Positions 47,701 to 60,235 are shown, counted from the stretch's first letter. The stretch is 64,000 bases of DNA from Hyparrhenia diplandra (GCA_015847255.1 JADLZK010009226.1:124001-188000), one strand, 5' to 3'. Made by a program: numbers and translations. Notes: generated from the letters alone by a model not told the origin.

Positions 47701-50700
47701 TGAACCTTTGCTAAGTTCTGCAATAGTAAGTTTATGCTGCATTTTGTACATTGTTGAGGCTAGCCCGTTGCACAGCCCCTCCTCTTTGCAATTGGGCGCC
47801 CGAGATTGCTGCTGCAATTCGTGTGATATCTGTTGGTGATTTTGAAATGGTTTTGGATCTTACGCCTGTAATCGTGGAAGATGATAGCAAGAAGAAGCCA
47901 TCATCTGGTCTCTTTGAACAAATAGTAAATGGGCTGACTATTGCGTGCAAAGCAGGTCCTCTTCCAGCAGATTCATTTACTTTTGTCTTTCCGGTATGTC
48001 GTTCACTGTCTTTAGTCCAACCATAAATTCATTTCTATTCCTCTTGTCCTTTCCCTTTCATCATTTACTTTTCCTTGTTTTGTCCTTTTATTTATTTATG
48101 TCGTTACATTTTGGTTCAGATCATTGAAAGGATCCTTCTATCTTCAAAAAAGACGTGTCTTCATGATGATGTGCTTCGCATACTATCTTTGCATATGGAT
48201 CCAATACTACCACTTCCTCGTCCTAGGATGTTATCAGTTAAACATTCTTAGTTCTTTCTGACTTAATGATGTAACTTGTTTTATTCTCATATACAACTAT
48301 AATTTACCATCTTATTTTTTCTGTGCCTAGGCTCTTTATCATGTGCTAAGCACTGTTCCTGCCTATCATCCATCCGTTGGGCCTATGCTGAATGAGCTAT
48401 GCCTAGGTCTAAGAAGCCACGAGTTAGCGCAGGTTGTTATTTTGTAGTCTGTTCTTCAGCTTGTTTTGTCCTATTTTGTTTCATCTAGTGCTATGTATTC
48501 TTACCTCTTTTTTTTTCAGGCTCTTGGTGGTGTATATGCAAAAAGAAGTCCATGTTAGGCTTGCCTGCTTAACTGCTATAAAATGTGTTCCTTTGCACTC
48601 TGTGCAACGAGATTTGCAGGTGTCAACAAGCCTCTGGATTGCTGCTCATGATCCAGAGAAGGTTTGTAACATCCCTCTGAACTTACCTTGGGACTGCTCT
48701 ATTGATCCTTTTTATGTTAGTGAAATATGTAAAGCCTCTGTCTTTAGGTGGTTGCTGATGCAAGAAATAATATTTATTTTCTTGTTCTTTGGCTCATGTA
48801 CCTTCTTTAGGTGGTTGCTGAATTAGCAGAGGAGTTGTGGGACCGCTTTTGGTTTTGACGCCATCACTGATTACTCTGGTATTTTCAATGCGCTTTCCCA
48901 TAAAAATTACAATGTTCGTGCTGCATCTGCTGAGGCTCTGGCTGCGGCATTGGATGAAAATCAAGACAAAATGCAAGTAAGTTGCCTACAATGCAAATTC
49001 CATGTTCTGTATTTGCACCCCTTCCCGCTACTATATGGGACCGTTCAAGGGTTTTGCAAGATGAGCATGCAAGTCACCTTTGAAGACCACATTAGTTTAG
49101 TTATTACTATTGGGATGGGTTTTACTGTATATAAATACATTTGAACTGGACATGCACCACTGAACTAAGATGGCATATAGGGACAAAGAAGTAATAGTAC
49201 ATCTAAGAATCATAGAATGATATCCAGTTAAAAAACTGGAAGATATATGCTGTGTGTTTGGATACAGTCTTATGTTTCTACTGTATCTTTAATTTCATAT
49301 TCACATATCAGTAGAACCACCTTGATTGCAGAATTTCTTGCCAATTTGGATTATTTTTTTTATTGCGGGTGTCGTTATTTCAGGATGCACTTTCTACTCT
49401 TTTCTCTCTGTACATTCGTGATCTTGGCCCTAGCGTTGAATTTGGAGATGCACACTGGCTTGGAAGACAGGGTATTGCATTAGCACTCCACTCTATTGCT
49501 GATGTTTTGGCCTCTAAAGATCTTCCTGTTGTCATGACATTTCTCATCTCACGTGCCCTGGTAAGTAGTTTGCTTTGTTTCTGTCGATGTTATCATTGTA
49601 GTGCCACTTACATTTAACTTTTAATTCTTTTCATTGTAGGCTGATCCAAATGTCGATGTTCGTGGTAGAATGATTAATGCTGGCATCCTTATTATTGATA
49701 GGCATGGAAAGGAAAATGTTCCTTTGCTATTTCCTATCTTTGAGAGCTACTTGAATAAAAAGGGCAAGTTCTACTTTCCTATTAATAAACATTGTAATAG
49801 TATTATTGAATGAATATATTATGTTCCTATTAGTAACTTATATATTGTTATGGCTCTTTTGTTTTCTTATTTGCTATGTAATCCATATGTAACAGGCATC
49901 AGACGAGGAAACATATGATCTTGTGAGGGAAGGTGTTGTTATTTTCACTGGTGCTCTGGCCAAACATCTATCAAAGGTGTATATGGATACTGAGCTGTTT
50001 TTATTTACAAGATACATTCACAGTACTAAACATATAGCATTTGTAACAGGATGATCCCAAAGTTCACAGTGTCATTGAGAAATTGTTAGACGCCCTTAAC
50101 ACCCCATCAGAGGCAGTTCAACGTGTTGTCTCAGATTGTTTGTCCCCACTTATGGTATCCAAACAGGTGTGTTTTGTTTTGTATCATTGGATTTTGGGTT
50201 TGAATTGATGACTTTGTATCCACTTGTTATCCATTTTTATGCTTTCCATTTTCTGTTTTATTTTATTAAAATACTCTTCTCTATATAACCAGGAAGAGGG
50301 TCAAGCTCTTGTTTCTAGACTCTTGGATCGGATGATGAAATGTGACAAGTATGGTGAGTTTACGTGGTGCAGCCTTTGGCCTTGCTGGTGTGGTTAAAGG
50401 ATTTGGAATTTCTTCCTTGAAAAATATGGGATTGCTGCAACATTGCAGCAAAATTTGGAAGACAGGTTGTCTACTCTGTTACCTCATCCGCTAGTGCTAT
50501 ATATAGGGACTTTGTAAATAAAATTAGTATGCATTCGCGGATTCACCTGTCATAAATTTTCACTAAATTATGTCCAGCCCTTGTATTCAGTTTTTTAATC
50601 TTGTTGTCTAGGCATTTCAATACAATTTATCTAGAGTATTGAATTGGAATTTTCTGGTTGCTAAACATTGTAGGGCTGAAATTTTCCATTTCTGTGCAGA

Positions 50701-53700
50701 ATGACTGCAAAATCTCGTGAAGGAGCTTTACTTGGATTTGAGTGCCTGTGTGAGAAGCTCGGGAAACTATTTGAGCCGTGAGTGAGGCACTCTTCACTTA
50801 AAACTGATGCTCTTATTCCAAGTGATTCATTATGTTTGTTTTCTTGTAGGTATGTCATTAAAATGCTTCCATTCCTACTCGTGTCTTTCTCTGATCAAGT
50901 CCTAGCAGTGCTTGTGAAGCTGCTGAGTGTGCTGCTCGGGCAATGATGTCTCAGCTCACTGGCCCTGGTGTGAAGCTTGTCCTTCCTTCACTTCTTAAGG
51001 TAATATATCTTGTTTTATGTTATCAAGTTGCAACATTTGTTGTATCCAAAGGTTCTGGAGAGTAGAAGTCGCCAGTTCATCTTGTTATATATTGAAATCT
51101 GACAACCACTTAACTTTTTCTGCTGAATATTTAGGCTATTGGCACCAGAAAAACTACTACTCCCTCCGTTCCAAATTATAAGTCGCTTTGACTTTTTTTG
51201 GTTCATCCATTGTACTCTTTCCATCCCAAAAAGAGTGTCGCTTTTTAGGTTTTTCATACATCATGTTTGACCATCCGTCCTTATTCAAAAAGTTTCATAA
51301 ATATCTTCGATTTTGTTATGACTTATTTATCATTAGAGATACTTTAATACTGATTTATCTATTTTATAATTGACAAAAAAATTTAAATAAGACCTAAGCG
51401 GTCAAACACAATTTCTGAAAGTAAAAACGACACTCTTTTTGGGACGGAGGGAGTATATAGATAATGGATGGACCAAAAAAGTCAAAGCGACTTATAATTT
51501 GGAACGGAGGGAGTAGTTTGTTTCCTTTAACTTGAAAGAGCAGAAAATCTTGAGGTCCATCTATTACATTTTAAAAAATAAAAATACAAATTATGAAAAT
51601 TGTTCACTTATTTTCATGTGTACTGTTCATACCTTTATGCTAGTTGGTTAAATGAAGATAAAATAGGTATCCAGTTACTTTACAAAATATTATGCTAGTC
51701 ACATTCACTTTCTAAAAGTCACATTTATTTCCCAGGGTCTAGAAGATAAAGCATGGCGTACTAAGCAAAGTAGTGTTCAACTTCTTGGTGCCATGGCATA
51801 TTGCGCTCCTCAGCAGCTATCTCAGTGTCTTCCAAAGATTGTTCCAAAGTTAACAGAGGTATGTAATGCAATTTCTGTTTGAGCTTATAAGACCTAACAT
51901 CAAGTTTTATGAAATATGCAATATCTTTGCCAGGTACTTACAGACACACATCCTAAAGTCCAGGCGGCTGGACAGACAGCTCTCCAGGAGGTAACGTTTG
52001 CTTGTTTACCATGGCAATTGTATGTTATTATTCCTTGTCTCTAATGGGCTATGCTTTCTTTTCATTTTTCAGGTTGGAAGTGTCATAAAGAATCCTGAAA
52101 TTTCTGCACTAGTCCCTATTCTTCTGTCAGCTCTGATGGATCCAAATGCCCACACTAAACACTCTCTTGACATCCTTCTTCAGGTAACGAGACCTAAAGA
52201 TAGTATTCAGCCTAACTGTTGGCTTTTCGATTGATTGCATCACTTCTGCCAATCAAGAATTCAAGACTGATTATTATTGTTTAACTTTACATTTTTCATT
52301 TTTTTTGGCAGACTACTTTTATTAACTCCATAGATGCACCATCGCTTGCACTGCTTGTGCCTATTGTGCATAGAGGACTGAGGGAGAGGGGTGTTGAGAC
52401 TAAAAAGAAAGCTGCTCAAATAGTTGGAAACATGTCTTCTTTAGTTACAGAACCAAAGGATATGATCCCATACATCAGTTTGCTCCTACCAGAAGTTAAG
52501 AAGGTAGTTCTCTGCCTATGCTTATTGCACGACACCTCAGAATTCAGATGTGCACTGCTGTTAGTAGTTTGTTTATTGATTCAATTGAGTGTAGTTTTCC
52601 TTGTTTGTTATATACTGTATTTGACTGTATCTTGCAGGTTCTAGTGGATCCTATACCTGAAGTCAGGGCAGTGGCTGCTCGAGCTCTGGGGTCTCTTATA
52701 AGTGGAATGGGTGAAGACATCTTCCCAGATCTTGTGCCATGGTTATTAGATACTCTGAAATCAGATAATAGTAATGTTGAACGATCTGGTGCTGCCCAGG
52801 GATTGAGTGAGGTTTGTTTTTCCATTTGTTTTCTTGCTTTGAGTGCCTTTTTTCTTTTGTAGTATGACATTCCTTCCATGTTTGATTATATTCAATTTCC
52901 AGGTTTTAGCTGCTCTTGGCCAAGATTATTTTGACCATATTCTTCCTGACATCATCCGAACTGTTCCCACCAAAAGGCTTCCGTTCGTGATGGACATCTT
53001 ACACTTTTTCCGGGTATTTTCTCCCAAATTTTCTTGTGTTACTTATGATGTGACCATTTTCCTGTAAAATGCAATGTGTTACTAATAACTTGTAATCTAT
53101 TTTATAGTATTTGCCAAGGTCCTTGGGTGGTGTTTTCCAGAACTATCTGCAAGCTGTTCTTCCAGCTATATTAGATGGTAAGATCTTTCAATATCTGTCT
53201 CTGCACTTGGCATATTGATTCTCTAATCATATACTCTTTTTAGGGCTTGCTGATGAGAACGAATCTGTTCGTGATGCTGCTCTTTCTGCTGGTCATGTAT
53301 TTGTGGAGCATTATGCAACTACGTATGCTCTCCTCTTTGAATTAATTACTTCTGATTTTTGCGGCTTATTGATATGTGATCCTTTCTTTGTTGAATAGGT
53401 CCTTACCTCTGTTGCTTCCTGCTATCGAGGATGGGATCTTCAGTGATAATTGGCGTATCCGACAAAGTTCCGTTGAACTTCTTGGGGATCTCTTATTTAA
53501 GGTCGATATCTCATTTGTTTAGAACTGAACTCAGGTATTAGGTGCACTTTATTTGTTGAATCATCTGGTAACAATTGTATCTTTAGGTGGCTGGAACTTC
53601 TGGGAAGGCAATCCTTGAGGGTGGAAGTGATGATGAAGGTGCTAGTACAGAGGCTCAGGGGCGTGCTATTATTGAAGTACTTGGAAGGGAGAAACGTAAT

Positions 53701-56700
53701 GAAGTTCTTGCTGCCATTTATATGGTTCGTTCTGATGTCAGCCTGACTGTCCGGCAGGTATATATTTTATTTTCAGTCATCTTCATTAGTAGCCCTCTTT
53801 CGATCAGTGGATTATGTTGCTTTTCTTTATGCTTTTAAAATTTGCCAGTTTGCCACTCTTTGGCATTCCTAGCCCTTGTTCTAATTTTCTCTTCATCTCA
53901 GGCTGCATTGCATGTCTGGAAGACAATTGTAGCAAATACTCCAAGGACTCTGAAAGAGATAATGCCAGTTCTTATGGACACACTTATTTCATCTCTTGCA
54001 TCATCTTCCTCAGAAAGGCGCCAGGTATGGTCTATTTCATGTGTTGTTTGATATCTGTAGAGATCTATACCGTTTTAATTTTGCTTTGTATCGCCATTTT
54101 GCAGGTGGCTGGAAGATCACTTGGTGAGCTTGTAAGGAAGCTTGGTGAAAGAGTTTTGCCCTCGATTATTCCAATCCTGTCACAAGGACTTAAAGACCCA
54201 AGTGCTAGCAGAAGACAAGTAAGTTTTCTTAATAAAATGTGTCTGGGGATAACTTCTTTTTTTTTTTCTGAAAAGAGCGCAAAAAAATTTCCTTCATACT
54301 TTGCTAACTGTTAGGAAGAGGCAGAACCTAACTGAGTATAACAACCAAGACCACCTCAGTTCAGAATTGAACATCAACAATTAAGAAGCCCAAACATCAT
54401 AACATGCTTTATTCCTAGCAGACAAGCAAGAAACATCCGATGTCCTTGGCCCTTCTTTACTCTCACATCTAGGCTGTGTGGTTTGTGTGACTGTTATGTG
54501 GGTTTCTTATACATTTTTTCTTCTTAATATAATAAACAACTCTCCTGCGTGTTTGAAGGTGAGAAAAGAAACTTTCTGCATCATGCCGCTCACACCTTCA
54601 GTGACCAACTCCTGCATCTTTCCTGAGTAGAGAACCGCCCAATGTTACATAAGAGTGCAGGCATAACATATAATAATCAGGAGTTTTAATGGATTTTCCA
54701 TCCAAATTAACTTTAGTTCATGTTTTAGTATATAATTCAGCAAATTGCTGCCAGTCTCAGCACATTTGCGCCACCCGAAATGTGTAGCTGTAGGGCTAAC
54801 TAGAATTTGCAACTGCGTTGACCTCATGGTCACTACTCGCTACAAAAAGATGCCTGAAAGAGCCCAAATATCATTTAACCATTTTTCTGAATAACATAGG
54901 AGATTCTTATGTATATTTGTGAATAGAATGTTGTGTGTTTTTTGTATATATGCACAAATCTTTTTTTTAAAAAAAATATAGTATCTTAAATCAATCCATG
55001 TACCCAAACCTTGACCTAGGCTATTGATTATCTTTCTCTTTTTGTAGTAACGCACTGTTTTACCCTTTATACCACTTATTGCTGTCTCTTATTGGTTTCA
55101 TCATGTCTATTTGGGCTTGCTGGATCAGTCTGTTCTGAATGCCTCAGGAATAATTCCACTTATGTTTGCAAGGATATTTTTTTTATGTAGATATTGACTT
55201 GAAATATTCATATTGTTTCCTGTGAAAATTTCTGCTCGTCTTGAGCTGAGTATTTATTTGATTAATATGGACTCATTGAAATGGTCAACATACTTTAATA
55301 CTCTTGCTTTTCAGGGCGTTTGCATTGGTTTGAGTGAGGTTATGGGCAGTGCGGGAAAACACCAGCTATTAAGTTTTATGGATTTACTTATTCCTACCAT
55401 TCGTACTGCTCTATGTGACAGGTATGCTCTCATTCTGTTCCTTTTTGTCGTTTTTATCTGATGTTCTCATCTAGTCATATCTATGGGAACAGCACCCAAG
55501 AGGTCCGTGAATCTGCTGGGTTAGCATTTAGTACTCTGTACAAGGTATTTGAGCTCAAACCTGTTCTGAATTTCTGATGTTACGGATGGTTTGTCTTTTT
55601 TTTCTCTCTTTAACTTATTCGCCTTATATAGAGTGCTGGACTGCAAGCCATTGATGAGATTGTCCCCACATTGCTACGGGCTTTGGAAGACGACGATACA
55701 TCTGCGACAGCCCTTGATGGTCTAAAGCAGATTTTAAGGTTTTCTTTTATTCTCTTTTCTGGTTCCATTAATTTGGTGAGATCAGGTGTCTGACTTGAAA
55801 ATTGACAAATATTGACCTTTTGATGTGATTCTACAGTGTCAGAACCGCCGCTGTTTTGCCCCATATATTGCCCAAATTAGTCCAGCCACCCCTCTCGTGA
55901 GTTGTCTAGTGATATTATATATATTTTTTATGTACATTCAGATGGCACTGCTTTATTGACAAATTGCTTTATTGGTGCAGTTCATTTAATGCACATGCAT
56001 TAGGTGCTCTAGCAGAGGTTGCCGGACCAGGTTTGAATTCACATATTGGAACTGTTCTCCCAGCATTGATTCTTGCTATGGATGATGAAGATGCGGTAAG
56101 ATGCATGCTAAACAGAAACATTTGCATTCTAAACACCAGCATTTTCTGTATAGGCATTTTACTAATAATACCTGCATATGCTGCCGTTCCTACATCTCTC
56201 TCTCTCTCTCTCTCTCTCATCTGTAGGATGTACAAAACTCAGCCAGGAAAGCTGCTGAAACTGTTCTGTTGGTTATTGATGAGGAAGGACTTGAAACTTT
56301 GATACCTGAGCTTCTAAGAGGAATCAATGACAGTCAGGTTGTTTGGCCTGAGATTTTTTTTTTTAGAAAAATTGGGATTAATATTGGGCCTTGCTTTTAC
56401 CCTTTTTTCCTTTGTTTCTTAACATATTATTTGTGTGCAGGCATCAATGAGGCGGGGTTCAGCCTATCTAATTGGTTTCCTCTTTAAAAACACTAAATTA
56501 TATTTGGCTGATGAGGCTTCTGATATGATGTCAACCCTAATAGTTTTGTTGAGTGATACAGACAAGGCTACTGTATCAGTGAGTACTTGCCTTCCCTGCA
56601 GTATGGTTCCACTTCTCTAGTTCTGTTACTGAACCAACTTCTGATGATGAACAGGCTGCTTTAGAAGCATTCACAAGAGTTGTTGCATCTGTTCCAAAGG

Positions 56701-59700
56701 AACAGCTCCCAACGCATATAAAACTAGTGCGCGATGCTGTCTCTACGGCCAGAGATAAAGAGCGTAGAAGGCGAAAGGTTCTCCTTTGAACTGAACCACT
56801 AAAATTTGTGATATGCATGTGTTGTTGCTGTTACTTACTAAAGTAGCCACTAATTTTTAAGCTGAATTCTTTGAGGTGGCTCCTGTCCTAGACTAAAACT
56901 TCTGTTTCCATTTTCAGGGTGTGCCTATTCTTGTGCCTGGCTTATGTCTTCCTAAAGCACTGCAGCCTTTTCTTCCTATATTTCAGCAGGTATTTATTTG
57001 TGAATCTTCATTTATTATGGTGTACACATATTTAAATTTCGAGTGTAAGAAAGTGCAGCACGAGATTAGTTTCAGGCATGAGGACATCTAACACTTTTCT
57101 ATTGAACTCCAGGGTTTAATTAGTGGATCGCCGAAACAAAGGAGCAGGCAGCTGAAGGTCTAGGAGAGTTAATTGACGTAACAAGCGAGAAGACTCTTAA
57201 GGAAGTTGTAGTGCCAATTACAGGGTATGTTTTTATCTTCTTGATCTTGCTTCAGTTTTGTGATTGCCCTTTCGAATGTTTCACATATGAGGATTTGTGC
57301 TGTTTGAGGAAAGCTCAATGTCATTGCATCCATGAGGCATCCCACCACATGTCCAGCTGACAGCCGAACAGCTCCTTAGCATATTTTATATTCTTTCAAA
57401 GCTAGGCCCGAAAATCTTCTTGTTGGCATAATGAATGAGTTATAGGTTTCATAAGCCTAGTCGATTCACCCATATACCATGTTGGTTGTATTATATGTCA
57501 ATTATTGGTGCTTTATGCAGTTTGCTAATTGATGATTTCTTGGTTTTGAAATATTCAAATTTTTTATTACTCCACCTATCTGCTGCTTCACAAATTGTTC
57601 AGTTTTTGCCTGGTGACTGGGACAAGGCATAATGAATGGTATTATGACATTATTGCTGCCAAGTTGTAGCTTTCGCTGTGTTGGCTTCTTTCTTCGGTAG
57701 AGAGAATCTTTTTGAGAAGCTGAAGCTTCCCTGAGAATAAAACAGTACTCTAAACAGTCCAAATTGCCTGACCTTGTATTTGCTCACATAGTAGGTTGAG
57801 TGATATTCTTTTTCTTCTATGTCATTGCCGCTATTGTAGCTCTAATCTAGATTTTTTTTGTGTGTGTGTGTTCATGTGAATGTAGACCTCTTATTCGCAT
57901 CCTTGGTGATCGGTTTCCATGGCAAGTTAAGTCAGCTATCCTATCAACCCTGACAATCATCATCATGAAAGGTGGAATTGCACTTAAGCCCTTCCTTCCA
58001 CAACTTCAAACTACATTTGTGAAATGTCTGCAGGATAACAATAGGTCAGTATTATCTTTTCTATGTCCTTTTCAGTTATGCCTTTACCTCCACATGTGAA
58101 TATATGTTTGAATTGCAGGTCTGTCCGGACGAGGGCTGCAGCTGCTCTTGGAAAGCTTAGTGCTCTTAGCACACGGGTGGATCCTTTAGTTGGCGAGCTT
58201 CTGTCCTATTTGCAGGTTGCGTGGATGTTCTTTCTCTTCTTTTTTTTTATATGAGAAATGATGCTGCTGCAAGTTCAAAAAGTAATTATTATGTTTTCTT
58301 TCTTTTATGCAGTCAGGAGAAGAATCTGTCAAAGAAAGTATGCTTTCTGCACTTAAAGGTGTTATCAAACATGCTGGCAAAAGTGTCAGCTCTGCAATAA
58401 GGTCACGTGGATGTGCTCTTCTTGAAGATCTGCTGCAGGCTCAAGCTGATGATGTCCGCAGTTGTGCTGCAAAAGTGATTGGCACATTGTCTCAGGTAAT
58501 GATAAATCTTGCACCTTTTGTAGCCCGTGTCAATTCTGGATGTAAAAGGCTTGCTGATATCGGAAATCATGTTGCTTATTGTCTACTAGTGTTTGAACGG
58601 TATATACCAAAAAGAATTACATTCTGCTAACTTAAAGAAAAGGGCAACATCTTTTAGTATTTAACTTTCGATACACTGTATTTGAGAAAAATGATTGTCA
58701 AATGAGAATTTCAATTGTAATGAGATAATTGATTCTCGTTTCTGAGTTTTTTTATTGAATTAAGAGGAAATGTTGGAGTGGCAACTGCTTAGCTTCCCTA
58801 ATGTGTGCATTCAAGAACAGATGCACAGGCTATGGTTTGGAAGTGTCTGAGAATTATGTCCAATGTATTTCTGGACTTCTTTTTCTATTCTTCATCCTGT
58901 GCATTGCTCATCAGTCATCAGATTAACTATTGTTCTTTGTTCATTCAGTGACTGATGAGTAATGCAGCGAACTAACACAAACTGGCATCATACATGATAG
59001 TCTGCAACAGTTGAGCATAAAGTTGATTAAAATAAAATAAGAGCACCGTTTTCAAGGAACTATCATGTTCGCTAGTGCATGCATGGATGAACTTGTCTTT
59101 GTTTTGTCTGAAGATCCACTCTTTCACACATTTTTTTTTTTCTGTCTCTTCTTACTATAATCGGTTGCATTTATTGGCTGTAATGTCCATGCTTTCTTTA
59201 CAGTACATGGAGGAGACAGAGATTTCAGATTTGGTGCAAATCCTATTGAACGTGAGCACCTCATCAGACTGGTGTGCCAGGCATGGTGCTTTGTTAGCAT
59301 TCTCGTCCATATCAATGCATTCTCCATCAAAATTGTGTCATTTGGCATCCTTTCCATCTCTGGTTGATCTTCTGAAAGATTCTCTTAAAGGCGATAAGGT
59401 ATTGATTCGATCAAGTTGTGTGCCTCATCTGTTTGTAATTAATTATTATTGTGGTCTGAAACTCTTGTCTGTGTTGTGTGAAGTTCCCTGTTCGTGAAGT
59501 TGCTACAAGAACTCTGGGAAGGATACTTTGTTTCCAGCTACAGTCAGAAGCCAGCACTTTACAACTTATTCAGTTGCTTGTCTTGGCCCTATGTGATGAT
59601 TCAAGCGAAGTTAGGAGAAGATCTTTGTCGTGTATCAAAGCTGCTGCAAAGGTTTATCATTGGAGCCTCTTCATCTCAATGTACGCGGTACCTTTATTCT

Positions 59701-60235
59701 TGGTGATATGGTGGTAATAATGGTTCTTTCTTATAGATAAATCATTCAGCCCTTGCTACACATCACTCTATATTGGGCCCAGCAATTGCTGATGCTTTGA
59801 AGGACTCTAGCATGCCTGTACGCTTAGCAGCGGAACGCTGCGCCCTTCACGTTTTCCAGTTGACTAAAGGTACTTCTATTTCTTATTTCTTGTTCGTTGT
59901 TTCCTACTGCCTCTATATCATACAATTCCTTATCAACCTATATTCTCTTTATTGCGCACTTGGTTGTCTAATGGAAACCCCCTGCTTCCATTTCCAGGGC
60001 CAGATAATGTTACAGCAGCGCAAAAGTACCTAGGCATGACTGGCTTGGAAGTGAAGAAAATCGCAAAGCTTAGCGAGGAGAGGTATGTGTAATTAGCTTG
60101 TTACCACCATCTACATTGTATATGCTTGCGATGCTGTCTTGTTTCATCGAGTTGGATCGAGAATTACAATTTTCTTTTCCTGTTAACCTCTGCAGTGATG
60201 GCAGTGAGAGCAGTGATGATGACAAGAGGACATAA
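38746..60235 (+). CDS. GCN1: GCN1 / ILITYHIA: eIF2-alpha kinase activator, 60 exons
   Basis: The exons spell a plant GCN1 orthologue of about 2,620 residues. GCN1 is a huge HEAT-repeat protein that sits on stalled ribosomes and activates the kinase GCN2, leading to eIF2-alpha phosphorylation; in Arabidopsis it is ILITYHIA and also affects immunity and growth. Landmarks: LRLARCTAPPLCNW, EKLGKLFEP, GAMAYCAPQQLSQCLP, VLTDTHPKVQ, ALLVPIVHRGLRERG, SLVTEPKDMIPYISLLLPEV, IRQSSVELLGDLLFKVAGTS, DDEGASTEAQGRAIIEVLG (GCN2-activating core region), RDKERRRRK, GDRFPWQVKSAIL and AERCALHVFQLTKG. The start is ATG 38746; an in-frame ATG at 38659 would add 29 residues. About twelve small indels break the frame (see findings), but splice sites and phases are otherwise conserved. 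Confidence 0.93.
41331..41575 (-). mobile_element. SINE-like insertion in GCN1 intron 6
   Basis: Read on the minus strand it starts near GCGCTACTAGGTGGTAGGTTCG, which resembles a polymerase III box A, then GGGTTTGAGCCC, which resembles a box B. It ends in AAATAAAT repeats and an A12 run (plus-strand T12 at about 41334-41345). This is the layout of a tRNA-derived SINE. No clear target duplication was seen and the family is not assigned. Confidence 0.5.
42023..42069. repeat. Tetranucleotide microsatellite (TATT/TATC) in GCN1 intron 8
   Basis: A run of TTTA/TCTA units about 47 bp long. A shorter hexamer repeat of CTAGCT occurs at 42350-42375 in intron 9, and a CT dinucleotide run at about 56196-56218 in intron 47. 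Confidence 0.85.
43158..43354. mobile_element. Stowaway-type MITE in GCN1 intron 12, right end duplicated
   Basis: The left part reads CCCCAAATTATAAGGCGTTT and AGATACGTTGGTTTTACTAT. The right end AATTTGGAACGGAGGGAG is followed by TA (43355-43356); a TA also precedes 43158. The terminal block AAAAGCCAAAACGT...TTATAATTTGGAAC is present twice (about 43265-43296 and 43315-43346), so one end was duplicated internally. Confidence 0.8.
44157..44671. mobile_element. hAT-type non-autonomous element in GCN1 intron 13 (515 bp)
   Basis: The ends are CCCTGTTCCGCTAGGCG and, on the other strand of the right side, CCCTGTTCCGCTAGGCG. The 8-bp direct repeat ATAAAAGC flanks it at 44149-44156 and 44672-44679. 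An 8-bp duplication is diagnostic of hAT transposons. The interior repeats GCCTAGGCG and has no transposase. Confidence 0.92.
44820..45087. mobile_element. MITE in GCN1 intron 13 (268 bp)
   Basis: The left end CTCCCTCCATATCACAAATA pairs with the right end TATTTGTGATATGGAGGAG, and the inverted match continues through GATGGGCTTT. TA flanks both sides (44818-44819 and 45088-45089), so it is Stowaway-like. Confidence 0.88.
45551..50999 (+). other. GCN1: GCN1 exons 14-30 (coordinates; most frame breaks lie here)
   Basis: 45551-45671; 45766-45824; 46388-46513; 46724-46817; 46895-47073; 47690-47993; 48120-48236; 48331-48432; 48520-48661; 48811-48976; 49384-49560; 49640-49762; 49896-49976; 50050-50166; 50293-50465; 50700-50777; 50850-50999. 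Exons 14, 19, 22, 23 and 28 have one extra base. Exons 15 and 28 lack one base, and exon 30 is off by one (or two) near 50905. The donor after exon 25 reads GGCAAG instead of GT. Exon 14 follows a 2-kb intron filled with transposons. Confidence 0.78.
51160..51513. mobile_element. Stowaway-type MITE in GCN1 intron 30 (outer element)
   Basis: The left end CTCCCTCCGTTCCAAATTAT and the right end ATAATTTGGAACGGAGGGAG are exact inverted repeats, flanked by TA at 51158-51159 and 51514-51515. It is interrupted by a second MITE at 51215-51453. Confidence 0.93.
51215..51453. mobile_element. Second Stowaway-type MITE nested in the first (239 bp)
   Basis: The left end CTCTTTCCATCCCAAAAAGA and the right end TCTTTTTGGGACGGAGGGAG form inverted repeats. 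TA flanks it at 51213-51214 and 51454-51455. It splits the outer element within its CCATT...AATGG centre. Confidence 0.92.
51736..54218 (+). other. GCN1: GCN1 exons 31-42 (coordinates)
   Basis: 51736-51858; 51934-51990; 52073-52183; 52312-52503; 52638-52811; 52903-53013; 53108-53177; 53244-53322; 53399-53501; 53587-53757; 53902-54024; 54105-54218. All have GT-AG borders. Exon 36 carries a missing base near 52960 and an extra T near 53005-53009, so about 16 codons are read in the wrong frame without meeting a stop. This part covers the conserved eEF3-like and GCN2-activating core. Confidence 0.85.
54219..55314. other. GCN1 intron 42, 1.1 kb, no transposon recognised
   Basis: AT-rich intron with no coding feature. 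No inverted-repeat ends with target duplications were found. Confidence 0.6.
55315..60235 (+). other. GCN1: GCN1 exons 43-60 (coordinates)
   Basis: 55315-55421; 55493-55544; 55632-55738; 55837-55896; 55981-56095; 56227-56337; 56441-56578; 56655-56777; 56918-56989; 57113-57224; 57886-58044; 58119-58215; 58313-58495; 59204-59398; 59484-59651; 59737-59869; 59998-60082; 60196-60235. Exon 52 lacks one G near 57130, which creates a TAG downstream. The protein ends SDGSESSDDDKRT, an acidic tail like that of Arabidopsis ILITYHIA. Confidence 0.87.

Noticed and set aside
38746..60235. Calling GCN1 a pseudogene
   Set aside because: Indels are mostly in homopolymers, with intact phases and no base-change stops, and the adjacent gene has the same pattern. 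The sequence is more likely imperfect.
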